Below are positions 1 to 10,171 of a DNA stretch of 64,000 bases, piece by piece (the first letter of the stretch is position 1; every line of letters begins with the position of its first letter). Position numbers and translations under genes: made by a program. The notes below the pieces were generated by a model, which was given only the letters and a program-made list of their open reading frames with translations, searched no databases and was not told the origin of the DNA. The DNA is from Candidatus Poribacteria bacterium (GTDB taxonomy: Bacteria > Poribacteria > WGA-4E > WGA-3G), in contig JAJDWI010000153.1 of assembly GCA_022825665.1 (NCBI GenBank), positions 1 through 64,000 on the forward strand, read 5' to 3'.

Positions 1-169
1 ATTGCTTTCCTATCCAGTTGACATTATAATTATACCATATTTCTTGAATAAAATCAAGGACTTTTTTAACGATGGAGACGTTTGGCGTTGTTTCATCCCA
101 AAGCTTAAAGCATTGGGCTTTCACACCGCAACGTTTGGTAATTTACCAAGAAGAAAGTTATAAAAGAGA

Positions 170-1540
170 ATGCTCAACAAACAAAATCACCAACGACGAA
201 ACTTTGGATTTGCCCTGCTTCAAGGCACATTTATGCGGATAAACCTCTCCTTCGTAGATGCATCCACCGTTCTTTCTGCTTTTATTTATAAATTAACTCA
301 ATCAGGTTTCCTTGTAGGTTTGACAGGATCAATGATGGCAGCGGGTTGGATGTGGCCCCAGCTGTTGGTATCAAATCTACTGGAACATCGGCAGCGGAAA
401 ATGCCGTATTACGCACTTGGCATGAGTGTTCGCGTGTTGGCATGGTTAGCAATCTCATATTGTACCGTAAGAATAGGAGCGGAAAGTCCAATTCTACTTG
501 CTGGATGCTTTTTAGGGTTCTACTTTCTCTCCTCCTCATCTATGGGAGTTTCAACGCTCCCCTACATGGACATTGTCTCTAAATCTATTGCACCGAATCG
601 ACGTGCACGTTTTTTTAGTCTGCGACAAATGCTCGGCGGGTTCTTTGGAATCTGGGTTGGGTTTTTAGTGCGAGCGATGCTCGGTAAGGAAGAGGAATTT
701 ACCGGTATACTCGGTGGGATTACGCAATTTTTCAAAACCCTATCCGTATATCTCATCAGTTCCATCGGTCTATCTGATACTGAGCTCGGTTTTCCATCAA
801 ATTACGCTTTTCTCTTTATCTGTTCGGTAATTGCAGCATTCCTTTCTTTTATTAGTTTCTTAGGGATACGCGAACCTATCCACCCTGTTAACGCTACACG
901 CCAACCGATATGGCAACATCTGAAGCAGGGACCGCATTTTTTGCGAACTGACAAGAACTACCGTCGGTTCATCTTCTTCCGTATCGGCACACATTTTGCC
1001 GGTATGGCATCCCCTTTCTATGTACCGTATGCCCTGGAGGTATTAAAAGTTTCGGAGGCTGACATAGGTTTTTTCATCGTTTGTTCTGCCCTGAGTGGGG
1101 TCATCTCAAATGCGATGTGGGGATATATCGGTGAGAAATATGGGGTGCGTTGGTTGTTAATTATCAGCGTTGGTCTGATGTCGTTTCCACCTATCATAGC
1201 GTTTTCGTCAAAGTTGTTGCCACCCTCTTTACACGTACCCGCATATATGTTAATTTTCACTATCGGTGGGATATTAGCGAACGGCGTGATGGTTGGATTC
1301 ATGTCGTATATGCTCAACATTGCCCCTCCGCGAAGTAGACCGAGTTATATCGGTTTTATGAATACGCTACTCGTACCAGTTAGTTTCGCACCAGGGATAG
1401 CCGGGTTACTTGTACCGTATATTGGGTATCGATCGCTTTTTGTAATCTGTTTTTGTATCTGCCTTATTGCCTTCCGCATTGCTACCGGACTCCAGGAAAT
1501 CATGCACGAGGAAGAGTTTGAGGAGGATATTGAGGTGTAA
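170..1540 (+). CDS. MFS-type transporter
   Basis: 456 aa ORF, about 12 hydrophobic segments, MFS-like layout with repeated Gly-rich TM segments. Confidence 0.8.
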   Translation: MLNKQNHQRRNFGFALLQGTFMRINLSFVDASTVLSAFIYKLTQSGFLVGLTGSMMAAGWMWPQLLVSNLLEHRQRKMPYYALGMSVRVLAWLAISYCTVRIGAESPILLAGCFLGFYFLSSSSMGVSTLPYMDIVSKSIAPNRRARFFSLRQMLGGFFGIWVGFLVRAMLGKEEEFTGILGGITQFFKTLSVYLISSIGLSDTELGFPSNYAFLFICSVIAAFLSFISFLGIREPIHPVNATRQPIWQHLKQGPHFLRTDKNYRRFIFFRIGTHFAGMASPFYVPYALEVLKVSEADIGFFIVCSALSGVISNAMWGYIGEKYGVRWLLIISVGLMSFPPIIAFSSKLLPPSLHVPAYMLIFTIGGILANGVMVGFMSYMLNIAPPRSRPSYIGFMNTLLVPVSFAPGIAGLLVPYIGYRSLFVICFCICLIAFRIATGLQEIMHEEEFEEDIEV

Positions 1541-1626
1541 GATAGTATTCGCAATTCCTTTGCAATTGTTTACTAAACATGGTATTATTTTCGGACAAGT
1601 TAAATCAGTAATACCAAGTGAAGTGA

Positions 1627-2325
1627 ATGCATAAACCCCGTACAGTCAATGGAATACTCAGAAAAATTGAAGAAAAAGCGGATACAGGGGAATATCTATA
1701 CCGTGGTAAACCCAAGCACTTTCAAGATGACCCGTATTGTGGGAAAGTTTCCTCTAACTTCTATCGTATTTTCCTTGATGATGGGAACTTTAATGTTGAA
1801 ACGGAACACTTTGATATAGAAGAACTCCAGATAGCTATATTGAGTACATCTGAACAATTTTCACGCAAACCAATCAGTGAGTTTGAACGTCTTTCTGAAA
1901 TTCAACACTATGGAGGTAAAACCAACCTCATAGATTTTTCTAAGGATTATCTTATTGCACTTTTCATGGCATGTGATGGCTCTCCTGACGAGGATGGTAG
2001 GATTATCTTGCAAGAAAAGGTACTGATGGAACCCTATATTGAAGAGCCTTATGAACCAATAAATCGCGTCATTGCTCAAAAAAGTGTATTCGTGCGGCAC
2101 CCAGATGGCTTTATTCAACCAAACGAAGATGACATCATCAATATTCAGTCTAAACTAAAACAGCCAATGCTAATACATCTGCGAAATTTTCACGATATAT
2201 CTGTTGAAACAATCTACAACGATATACATGGCTTTGTAAAAGATCAAAGCAACCACATGCAATTCTACAAGACGATTTATGAAGGTTTAGTCCAAAAGCA
2301 GAAAGGAGATACAGGAAATGGCTAA
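1627..2325 (+). CDS. FRG domain-containing protein
   Basis: LYRGKPKHF near the N-terminus and IQHYGGKTNLIDFSKDYLIALFMAC match the FRG (fRG...QHyG.pTrLlDfs...ALfmA) signature. Confidence 0.8.
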   Translation: MHKPRTVNGILRKIEEKADTGEYLYRGKPKHFQDDPYCGKVSSNFYRIFLDDGNFNVETEHFDIEELQIAILSTSEQFSRKPISEFERLSEIQHYGGKTNLIDFSKDYLIALFMACDGSPDEDGRIILQEKVLMEPYIEEPYEPINRVIAQKSVFVRHPDGFIQPNEDDIINIQSKLKQPMLIHLRNFHDISVETIYNDIHGFVKDQSNHMQFYKTIYEGLVQKQKGDTGNG

Positions 2326-3940
2326 TACATCAAAGATAACACATTATGAAGAAGCTGCTAAACATTTTAGCGAAGCTATTCGTATGAGACCAGGTTTTGC
2401 TATGTCCTATATCTACCGAGGCGAGGTATACCATAAAATGGGCAAGTTTGATCTCGCAATTGATGACTTTACTGAGGCAATTTTCTGGACTCGGAAACCA
2501 GCAAGGGCATATTTTGGTCGTGGAATGGCACATGGTGCTAAAGGTGATATTGGCGCGGCAATAGAGGACTTCACTAAAGCAATTCAGTATAAACCTGACT
2601 ACGCTGAAGCATATTACCATCGCGGGCACGCGTATGTGAATAAAAACGAGTTTGATCTTGCTATTGAAGACTGTGATAAAGCAATAGAACTTAACCCTGA
2701 TCTTGCTGATGCCTATATCATTCGCGGCAATGCCTATAGCGACAAAGGTGCGTTTGATTTCGCTATTACGGACTATAGCAAGGCTATAAGACTTAAGCCA
2801 GATTATGCAAATGCTTACGCTGTTCGTGGCAACGCTTATTTTTACAAACACGAGTTTGCTTCCGCAATGGCAGATTATACAAAGACATTAGAACTAAAAC
2901 CACAGGACGCTAATGCCTATGTTATGCGAAGCAATATCAGTATACTTAGGGGAGATTATGATTTGGCAATTGCAGATTGTCAAAAAATGATGAGACTCAA
3001 CCCAAATGATGCCGGACCTTACATCACTCGTGCAACTGCCTATAGCCTTAAAGAAGATATTGACAAAGCAATAGAAGACTGTAATAGTGCAATAGAACGC
3101 AATCCTAAAGCGGCTGATGCCTATCTGGTTCGTGGCATGGCTTATAATAATAAGGGTAAGTTCGACTTAGCTATAAAGGATTATGCAAAAGCAATAAGAT
3201 TAATTCCCTACAATGTAAATGCCTACTATGAACGGGGTAACGCATACAGTAATAAAGATGAATTCGATCAAGCGATCAGGGATTATTCCAAAGTTATCGG
3301 AATTATTCCTCATCACACTGAGTGTTACTTTAATCGCGGTCTAGCATACAACAACAAACAACAGTATGATAAAGCAATCGCAGACTATAATGCGGTCATC
3401 CAATTCCAACCTGATTATGTTCCTGCATACGTCAATCGCGGTATCACTTTTGCTGTCAAAGGTGATTTTGATAATGCCATAGCAGATTTTACACGAGCGT
3501 TACAACTCAATCCACTGTTAGGGAAATTGTATTATAATCGCGGGAAAGTTTATACGAGTCAGAATAACTTTGATATGGCAATCACAGATTTAAATAAAGC
3601 GATACAGATTAATCCTGATGATGCACAAGCATATTATAGTCGCGCTAAGGTGTGGATGTACCAAAAAGAATGGAAGAAAGCAAAATCAGACTTAACGACT
3701 GCAGCTGACAAAGGTATTAATATTACTACTATTTTTAGCAACGATTTTGATAACGTCGCAGGTTTTGAGAAAATAACTGGGATTAAATTGCACAGAGATA
3801 TTGTGGCAATATTAAAACAAGCAGAACAAAACCCTAAACCGTCTACAGAAAAAGTGTTTATAGAATCGTCCTTATTTGAGATATTCAAGGGGATGCTCCA
3901 ACGTCAAGAAGGATTACATTCTGCACGATATTCACTCTGA
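2318..3940 (+). CDS. TPR-repeat protein (about 13 tandem TPRs)
   Basis: Repeated ~34 aa units of type AYYxRGxAYxxKxxFDxAIxDYxKAIxLxPD; ATG overlaps the FRG stop by 8 bp. Confidence 0.92.
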   Translation: MANTSKITHYEEAAKHFSEAIRMRPGFAMSYIYRGEVYHKMGKFDLAIDDFTEAIFWTRKPARAYFGRGMAHGAKGDIGAAIEDFTKAIQYKPDYAEAYYHRGHAYVNKNEFDLAIEDCDKAIELNPDLADAYIIRGNAYSDKGAFDFAITDYSKAIRLKPDYANAYAVRGNAYFYKHEFASAMADYTKTLELKPQDANAYVMRSNISILRGDYDLAIADCQKMMRLNPNDAGPYITRATAYSLKEDIDKAIEDCNSAIERNPKAADAYLVRGMAYNNKGKFDLAIKDYAKAIRLIPYNVNAYYERGNAYSNKDEFDQAIRDYSKVIGIIPHHTECYFNRGLAYNNKQQYDKAIADYNAVIQFQPDYVPAYVNRGITFAVKGDFDNAIADFTRALQLNPLLGKLYYNRGKVYTSQNNFDMAITDLNKAIQINPDDAQAYYSRAKVWMYQKEWKKAKSDLTTAADKGINITTIFSNDFDNVAGFEKITGIKLHRDIVAILKQAEQNPKPSTEKVFIESSLFEIFKGMLQRQEGLHSARYSL

Positions 3941-3954
3941 AATTTATTGACAAT

Positions 3955-5358
3955 ATGTCTGAAAACCAACCCAACATCCTCCTCATCATGTCTGATGAAC
4001 ATGCACCGATGTTCAGCGGATCTTATGGACATCCGCTCGTTCAAACACCACACATGGACAGACTTGCGAATGACGGTGTTACCTTCACAAATGCCTATTG
4101 CAATTCACCTCTCTGTATGCCATCCCGGATGTCATTTATGACAGGAAAGTATATCCATCACATCGGTGCGTGGGACAATGCTGCACCTTTGCGTCCAGAT
4201 GCTGTTACATGGGCACACCTCCTACGTGATGTGGGGTACGATGTTGTTCTCTCAGGAAAACAGCATTTCGGAGGAATGGATCAGTTGCACGGTTTCCGCG
4301 CGCAACTCGCACGAGACCTCCATGCTGAACGAAAACATGGACTTACAGATTGGGAAAATGGCACACCACCAGCATCACGCCCGTGGCAAGGACCCGCACA
4401 AGCACGTCCCGGAACAACAGAGGAAATTGAGGTAGATGACCTTGCCGAAACAGAAGCCTTAAAATATCTTCAAGACCCAGCACGTCAAGAGCAACCGTGG
4501 GCACTCAACGTCTCCTTCATTGCACCACATTTTCCACTTGTTGTTCCGCAAAGATTTTGGGATCTCTACCCACTTGATGAAATTGATATGCCCAATATTC
4601 CTGAAGGACACCTTGAGAATCAGCATCCAGTTTACCAACGGATGCGGCGAATGTTTGGATGTGTTGAATTTCCTGAGGAATTAGTCCAGCGCGCCCGTGC
4701 TGGCTATTATGGATTGATTACCTATCTTGATGAAAAGATTGGTAGATTGCTGCAAACTCTTGAGGAAACAAATCAGTTGGAGAATACTGTTATCATCTAT
4801 ACAAGTGACCATGGTGAGATGAACGGTGAACACGGTATGTGGCGTAAATCCAATTTCTATGAAGCATCCGCTCGCGTACCACTACAGATTACGTTTCCTG
4901 ATGGTATGTCCGCAGGTAAACGTATTGATGAAATCGTTTCTCTTGTAGATCTGACTGCAACGGTTGTTGATATCGGAGATGTACAGTCCACAACTCAACT
5001 TGATGGAGATAGCCTTATTCCGTTGATACAAGGCACGGCTTCCGATTGGAAAGATTTTGCGTTCTCAGAATACCTTGCACACGGTGTGGAACGACCGATG
5101 GCAATGTTGCGGAAAGGTAGATTTAAATATAACTATAGTCTCGGTGATCCACCTGAACTTTACGATATAGATGAAGATCCCGGTGAATTTCGCAATCTTG
5201 CCAATGAGTTGGAGTATCAGGAAATCTGCAACGGTATGCAAGCAGAACTGTTAGCAGAGTGGAATCCTATTGATATTGAGAAGCAAGTACGCGAGAGTCA
5301 GAAGGCACGCATCCTCATTGATAATGTCACTCAAGGACAATGGCGAAAACCAATATAA
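3955..5358 (+). CDS. Cys-type sulfatase
   Basis: N-terminal PNILLIMSDEH, CMPSR (CxPxR) maturation motif followed by TGKY, and TSDHGEMNGEHGMWRKSNFYE. Confidence 0.93.
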   Translation: MSENQPNILLIMSDEHAPMFSGSYGHPLVQTPHMDRLANDGVTFTNAYCNSPLCMPSRMSFMTGKYIHHIGAWDNAAPLRPDAVTWAHLLRDVGYDVVLSGKQHFGGMDQLHGFRAQLARDLHAERKHGLTDWENGTPPASRPWQGPAQARPGTTEEIEVDDLAETEALKYLQDPARQEQPWALNVSFIAPHFPLVVPQRFWDLYPLDEIDMPNIPEGHLENQHPVYQRMRRMFGCVEFPEELVQRARAGYYGLITYLDEKIGRLLQTLEETNQLENTVIIYTSDHGEMNGEHGMWRKSNFYEASARVPLQITFPDGMSAGKRIDEIVSLVDLTATVVDIGDVQSTTQLDGDSLIPLIQGTASDWKDFAFSEYLAHGVERPMAMLRKGRFKYNYSLGDPPELYDIDEDPGEFRNLANELEYQEICNGMQAELLAEWNPIDIEKQVRESQKARILIDNVTQGQWRKPI

Positions 5359-5386
5359 GACAATTACCATAGTAGAAGGAATTGAC

Positions 5387-6805
5387 ATGACTTCATCAAA
5401 CAGGAACCCTAACCTTGTTTATGTCTTTGCCGATCAACTTCGTTACCAAGCGTGCGGCTATGCGGGGGATGCACGCGCACGAACACCGAACATTGATCGA
5501 CTTGCAACAGAAGGTGCGAATTTCTGCAATGCAGTCTCTGGCAGTCCGATGTGTGCACCGTATCGCGCATCCCTATTCACCGGGAAATATGCAAGTAGCA
5601 CAGGTATGGCAATCAACGAACTTCGAATTAATCCAAACCACGACTGCTTCGGACACGTATTGCATCGCAACGGATACCAGACAAGTTATATCGGCAAGTG
5701 GCATCTATGGGCTAATCAACTGGGAAGGCATCATGACTCTCAGAATTCGTATATTCCACCAGGACCGCATCGTCTCGGTTTTGATGGAGAATGGTCTGCA
5801 TATAACTTCCATCACACCTATTTTGACACATACTATCACAAAGACAGTCCAGATAGGATTACAATTCCCGGATATGAACCGGATGGACAAACAGATTTAG
5901 CGATAGAATACCTACAACGCGCATCAACTGATGGTGTCCCTTTTGCGCTTTTCCTATCAATCGGCACACCCCATGACCCGTGGACACAAGACAATGTACC
6001 AAGTGAATATTACGACATGTTCAGAGATGTTGACTTTCCGCTGCCACCGAACTATAAAGAAGAAAATGATCCTTATGGCGATGCGTGGGCAATGATGTCT
6101 GCTGATCAGCGCGCCAAACTCCCCGAATGGATGCGTGTCTACTATGCGATGACAACTAACTTAGATTGGAATATCGGCAGGTTGTTAACCGCGATTGACG
6201 AACTCGGATTGCGAAACGACACCATCTTTGTATTTACATCAGACCATGGTGAGATGTTTGGAGCACAAGGACGTAAAGCAAAAAACATCTTTTACGAGGA
6301 GGCAGTTCGTATTCCGTTTCTTATCCGTTGGTCTAAACAGATACCTGATGGACATGCCGCAGATGCATGTTTAAATACCCCTGACATTATGCCAACACTA
6401 TTGTCTATGATGGATCTGCCAATTCCAAAAGATGTTGAAGGTTCAGATTTGAGTCAAGCAGCGTTAGACCAACCTTTTGATGAACCAGTTGCAGCGTTCA
6501 TGCAGGGAATGGGGTGTACCGCGAAATGGGAAGATGGATATGAGTGGCGTGCACTGCGGACAAAACAGCATACCTACGCCGTCCACCGTCCAGATGGTAG
6601 CGAGAAACTCTTTGATAATGAATCGGATCCATATCAAACCTATAATCTAATTGATGAACCCACAGTACAGACACTCCGAAATGATTTCCGTGAGATGTTA
6701 AAGCAGCGTATGGATGCTCTTAACGACACCTTTGAGGCATGCACATGGTATCGTGATAATTGGACAAAGGATCGGATCATTCTGAGGACAGCGACGCTGA
6801 ATTAG
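5387..6805 (+). CDS. Cys-type sulfatase
   Basis: PNLVYVFADQLR, CAPYR (CxPxR), TGKY, TSDHGEMFGAQG. Start moved from 5270 to ATG 5387 because the ORF extension overlaps the upstream gene. Confidence 0.93.
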   Translation: MTSSNRNPNLVYVFADQLRYQACGYAGDARARTPNIDRLATEGANFCNAVSGSPMCAPYRASLFTGKYASSTGMAINELRINPNHDCFGHVLHRNGYQTSYIGKWHLWANQLGRHHDSQNSYIPPGPHRLGFDGEWSAYNFHHTYFDTYYHKDSPDRITIPGYEPDGQTDLAIEYLQRASTDGVPFALFLSIGTPHDPWTQDNVPSEYYDMFRDVDFPLPPNYKEENDPYGDAWAMMSADQRAKLPEWMRVYYAMTTNLDWNIGRLLTAIDELGLRNDTIFVFTSDHGEMFGAQGRKAKNIFYEEAVRIPFLIRWSKQIPDGHAADACLNTPDIMPTLLSMMDLPIPKDVEGSDLSQAALDQPFDEPVAAFMQGMGCTAKWEDGYEWRALRTKQHTYAVHRPDGSEKLFDNESDPYQTYNLIDEPTVQTLRNDFREMLKQRMDALNDTFEACTWYRDNWTKDRIILRTATLN

Positions 6806-6856
6806 ATTCTTGGTGACTTAATCTATTTATTTTATTCTTCTTAGGGTGGATTATTT

Positions 6857-7840
6857 CTAATACCACATCGCTTTATTCACAACATTCTGCAAAGGTTCAC
6901 CTTCAGCGAATCTTCGCGCGTTTTCTAAAAACACTTCAAAATGTCGTTCTGATATATTCTCTGCATCCTTGACAGCAATGTGCGGTGTTAACAGTACATT
7001 CTGCATTTTCCACAACGGACTTTCTGCAGGTAGTGGTTCAACTTCAAACACGTCCAACCCACATCCCGCAATAGTTCCTTGCTCAAGTGCTTCAATCAGG
7101 TCAGCAAGTTTTGTGGTTTTACCGCGACCGATATTGATGAAGTAAGCAGTCTTTTTCATCAGCGCGAATCGATCTTTGTGCCACATCCCTTCCGTTTCAG
7201 GTGTATGTGGTGTCGTCACGATCACAAAGTCGGCAAGTGGAATGAGTGTGTCTATGTTATCGGGATCATGTTTTTCTACATAAGGCACATCATGTTCCCA
7301 TCTTGCATCAACTCCGAGTATCTTCATTCCAAATTCCACACATAGCCGTGCGGTTTCATGTCCAATTCCACCTACACCGACAATCAATGTCGTTGCTTGT
7401 ATAAGGTCTATATAACCACTTTTTCGAGCATTGTTATCCCAGATTCCTTCACGTTGTGCTTCCATATAGTAAGGTAATCCACGAGCAAGTGCAAGCACGA
7501 ACATCAGGATATGTTGTGCAATATGGTCATTGTATATACCACGCGGGTTACAGATAACAACAGGATGTTCAATAAGCGCGGGGTAATAGAAACCAGCAGC
7601 TGGACCTGCTGCTGGACTCTGTAACCATTGCATGTTTTTTGCTAAAGGCAATTGTTCTGGAGATACCCAACCGTATACAGCATCTGCATCAGGTAGGTGT
7701 GCATTGACCTCTTCGTCTGTTTTTGGTAAGACAACGGTGTATGAGGGAATATCGTTCTGAATGCGTTCTGCCCACGTTTGTAACTCCGAATTCTGTGGCG
7801 GCATCATAATGAGTTTCGGCACGAATTTGTTTCCTTTCAA
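6857..7840 (-). CDS. D-isomer-specific 2-hydroxyacid dehydrogenase
   Basis: VGVGGIGHETARLC Rossmann motif, INIGRGKTTKLADLIEAL, GLDVFEVEPLPAESPLW, TPHIA. Confidence 0.9.
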   Translation of the reverse strand: MKGNKFVPKLIMMPPQNSELQTWAERIQNDIPSYTVVLPKTDEEVNAHLPDADAVYGWVSPEQLPLAKNMQWLQSPAAGPAAGFYYPALIEHPVVICNPRGIYNDHIAQHILMFVLALARGLPYYMEAQREGIWDNNARKSGYIDLIQATTLIVGVGGIGHETARLCVEFGMKILGVDARWEHDVPYVEKHDPDNIDTLIPLADFVIVTTPHTPETEGMWHKDRFALMKKTAYFINIGRGKTTKLADLIEALEQGTIAGCGLDVFEVEPLPAESPLWKMQNVLLTPHIAVKDAENISERHFEVFLENARRFAEGEPLQNVVNKAMWY

Positions 7841-7994
7841 AGTCTTCTCAGCAATATATTTTCATCATATCACGGCATCACAGTAATTGCAAGAGATGTA
7901 GAAAAATGGCAGAGCTATTTAGTTTTCGATTTTTTCTGATATATTTTTCATAATTCAATAAGACACTTTGTATGTTAGGTAGAGGCGTGCGACA

Positions 7995-8085
7995 CCCATA
8001 AGCGTCAATTTAAGAAGGAGATGCGTTGTAGCCGCGCAATTCATTGCGTCTCGGACATTCCGTAGGGGCGAGGTCGCCTCGCCCG
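7995..8085 (+). repeat. Intergenic repeat family B, copy 1 (ataagcgtcaatttaa...gcgcaattcattgcg...ggggcgaggtcgcctcgccc)
   Basis: Near-identical in reverse complement to 38121-38213; partial third copy at 41701-41750; contains the hairpin GGGCGAGG-tcg-CCTCGCCC. Confidence 0.85.
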
Positions 8086-8092
8086 CATGCTT

Positions 8093-8323
8093 ATACCATT
8101 TCTATAGATTATTTTCTCATTTACGGTTATTATGGTTGTAATCTTTCAGGGCACAAACTAAATGAAGATTAATTTTTAAATTCGGTAATTTTATAGAAAG
8201 ATCCAGTGCGGTTAGGAAACCGCACCTACCGAATTTGGGAAAATTAGAATTACCGAAATATTTTATTAATCTTCATAAAGTTTGTGTTACAAAAAAAGAG
8301 ACATTATATGTTAGAAATAGTAT
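8093..8323. mobile_element. MITE-like inverted-repeat element family A, copy 1
   Basis: Ends ATACCATTTCTA / TAGAAATAGTAT; inner inverted arms caaactaaatgaagattaa...ttaatcttcataaagtttgt; central hairpin GTGCGGTT-AGGA-AACCGCAC; matches 44414-44635 in reverse complement. Confidence 0.8.
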
Positions 8324-8371
8324 TACATATAGTCCGGTAGGTCGGAGCGAGCAAAGCAACCTCCGACATGG

Positions 8372-8554
8372 TGTCTGAACCAGGATTTACAGGATTATAG
8401 GATTCTCAGGATGCCTTTTATCAAAGGTCTCTTCTAACAATTGAAACAAAATCTATAATAGCAGATACAGAACAGTAGATACTTGGCAAGGAACGTGATT
8501 GTCGATACTCTTATCCTGAAAATCCTGTCCATCTTGCAAATCCTGGTTCAGACA
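8372..8554. mobile_element. MITE-like inverted-repeat element family C (TGTCTGAACCAGGATTT ends), copy 1
   Basis: 17-bp perfect terminal inverted repeat TGTCTGAACCAGGATTT ... AAATCCTGGTTCAGACA. Confidence 0.8.
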
Positions 8555-8765
8555 AAAAACATACACACCATCAAAAACCTCCTACTTCCATGTCTTCCAT
8601 GCTCTCAGCGATTCAAACAATAACATACCCTCCGCGATTCAGACAGAAAATGGACAATTGAATGCCTCTGATGTACATAATGGTTTGAATTCTTGCTGAT
8701 TTTTGGTAAAATATAAATATTATTCGTAATAGAAAATCCAATTGATGTGATGAGATAATAATACT

Positions 8766-10145
8766 ATGACTCCACTCAAAATAGACTTTGACAAAGGCAC
8801 CCTTATCCTACAGAACGTCCCAGATGAAATCGAATCACAATTGCCAGATATCCTCTGGGACGAACGCACACTCACTTACCGAGCACCCGCCTACCGTTAT
8901 CGTCATATCGTCTCACAGTTACTGGCACATAATATACATTATGAGGATACAGCACGACAATTTACAATCAAACACTTCGACAACCAAAAAACAGTGTCAC
9001 CATACCCTTATCAATCTGAGGCTATTGACGCATGGCATGCTAACGGTAAGCGCGGCGTTATAAGTCTTCCAACAGGTGCAGGTAAGACTTTCATTGCCAT
9101 TTTACTAATTGCAGATACACAACGTCCAACCCTTGTGCATGTCCCGACAATTGATTTAATGCACCAATGGTCTGATGTGCTGAAAGAACATTTTGGAAAA
9201 GAGGTAGGACTTTACGGTGGTGGTCAACATGAATTGCATGATCTCACTGTAACAACTTATCAATCTGCTGTCATGCATGCACCGCACTACGGGAACCGAT
9301 TCGGATTTGCCATTTTCGACGAGTGTCATCACCTACCGGGAGATCAGTATCAATATGCAGCAATTAGTAGCATCGCTCCTTTTCGCTTAGGATTGACAGC
9401 AACACCAGAACGGGTTGATGGTAAGGAGCGTAGACTCTATGCACTTGTCGGGGATTGTTGTTATGAAGCAAAGGTGCAGGAACTTTCAGGGAAAACGCTT
9501 TCACCGTACCGAGTTGTTACTATCGCTGTTGATATGAAAGACACAGAGCGAATTCAGTATGAAGCGGCACGTCGTACCTACCTAAACTTCCTAAAACAAG
9601 CAAGGATTAACATGGGAGCACCGAAAGGTTGGCAAACATTCTTGTGGAAGTCCTCACAATCCGAAGCAGGAAGGACTGCTTTTAAAGCGTATCTTACACA
9701 GAAACAACTCAGTTTTGCCTCTACCACAAAACAGGAGTGGGTGTGGAAACTAATTCAGCGACATCGTGGTGACCGAATCATCATCTTCACACAGGATAAT
9801 GACACTGCATACCAACTTGGGAGGCACTTCATTTTGCCAGTTTTAACACATCAAACAAAGCCAAAAGAACGTAACTCCTTTCTGAACGGTTTTCGTGATG
9901 GAACATATTCCATCCTTGTCACCTCAAAAGTGTTGAATGAGGGTGTAGATGTGCCAGAAGCAAACGTTGCTATTATTGTCTCTGGAAGTGGAAGTGTGCG
10001 GGAACATGTGCAGCGGTTAGGACGTATCCTACGCAAACGGGAAGGCAAACAAGCGGTACTTTACGAACTTATTTCCAAGCGGACAAGCGAACAGTTTGTC
10101 AATAAACGTCGAAGGCAACACCACGCATACCAATCAAAATCGTAG
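8766..10145 (+). CDS. XPB/Rad25-like superfamily 2 DNA helicase
   Basis: LPTGAGKT, DECHH, LGLTATPERVDG, IIIFTQDNDTAYQLGRHF, VLNEGVDVPEANVAI, QRLGRILRKREGK helicase motifs. Confidence 0.88.
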   Translation: MTPLKIDFDKGTLILQNVPDEIESQLPDILWDERTLTYRAPAYRYRHIVSQLLAHNIHYEDTARQFTIKHFDNQKTVSPYPYQSEAIDAWHANGKRGVISLPTGAGKTFIAILLIADTQRPTLVHVPTIDLMHQWSDVLKEHFGKEVGLYGGGQHELHDLTVTTYQSAVMHAPHYGNRFGFAIFDECHHLPGDQYQYAAISSIAPFRLGLTATPERVDGKERRLYALVGDCCYEAKVQELSGKTLSPYRVVTIAVDMKDTERIQYEAARRTYLNFLKQARINMGAPKGWQTFLWKSSQSEAGRTAFKAYLTQKQLSFASTTKQEWVWKLIQRHRGDRIIIFTQDNDTAYQLGRHFILPVLTHQTKPKERNSFLNGFRDGTYSILVTSKVLNEGVDVPEANVAIIVSGSGSVREHVQRLGRILRKREGKQAVLYELISKRTSEQFVNKRRRQHHAYQSKS

Positions 10146-10171
10146 GCACAGTCTCTGTGCAATCCAACATT

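Noticed and set aside
5270-5386. Extended N-terminus of the second sulfatase
   Set aside because: It overlaps the upstream sulfatase; sulfatase homology begins at MTSSNRNPNLVYVFADQL (ATG 5387).
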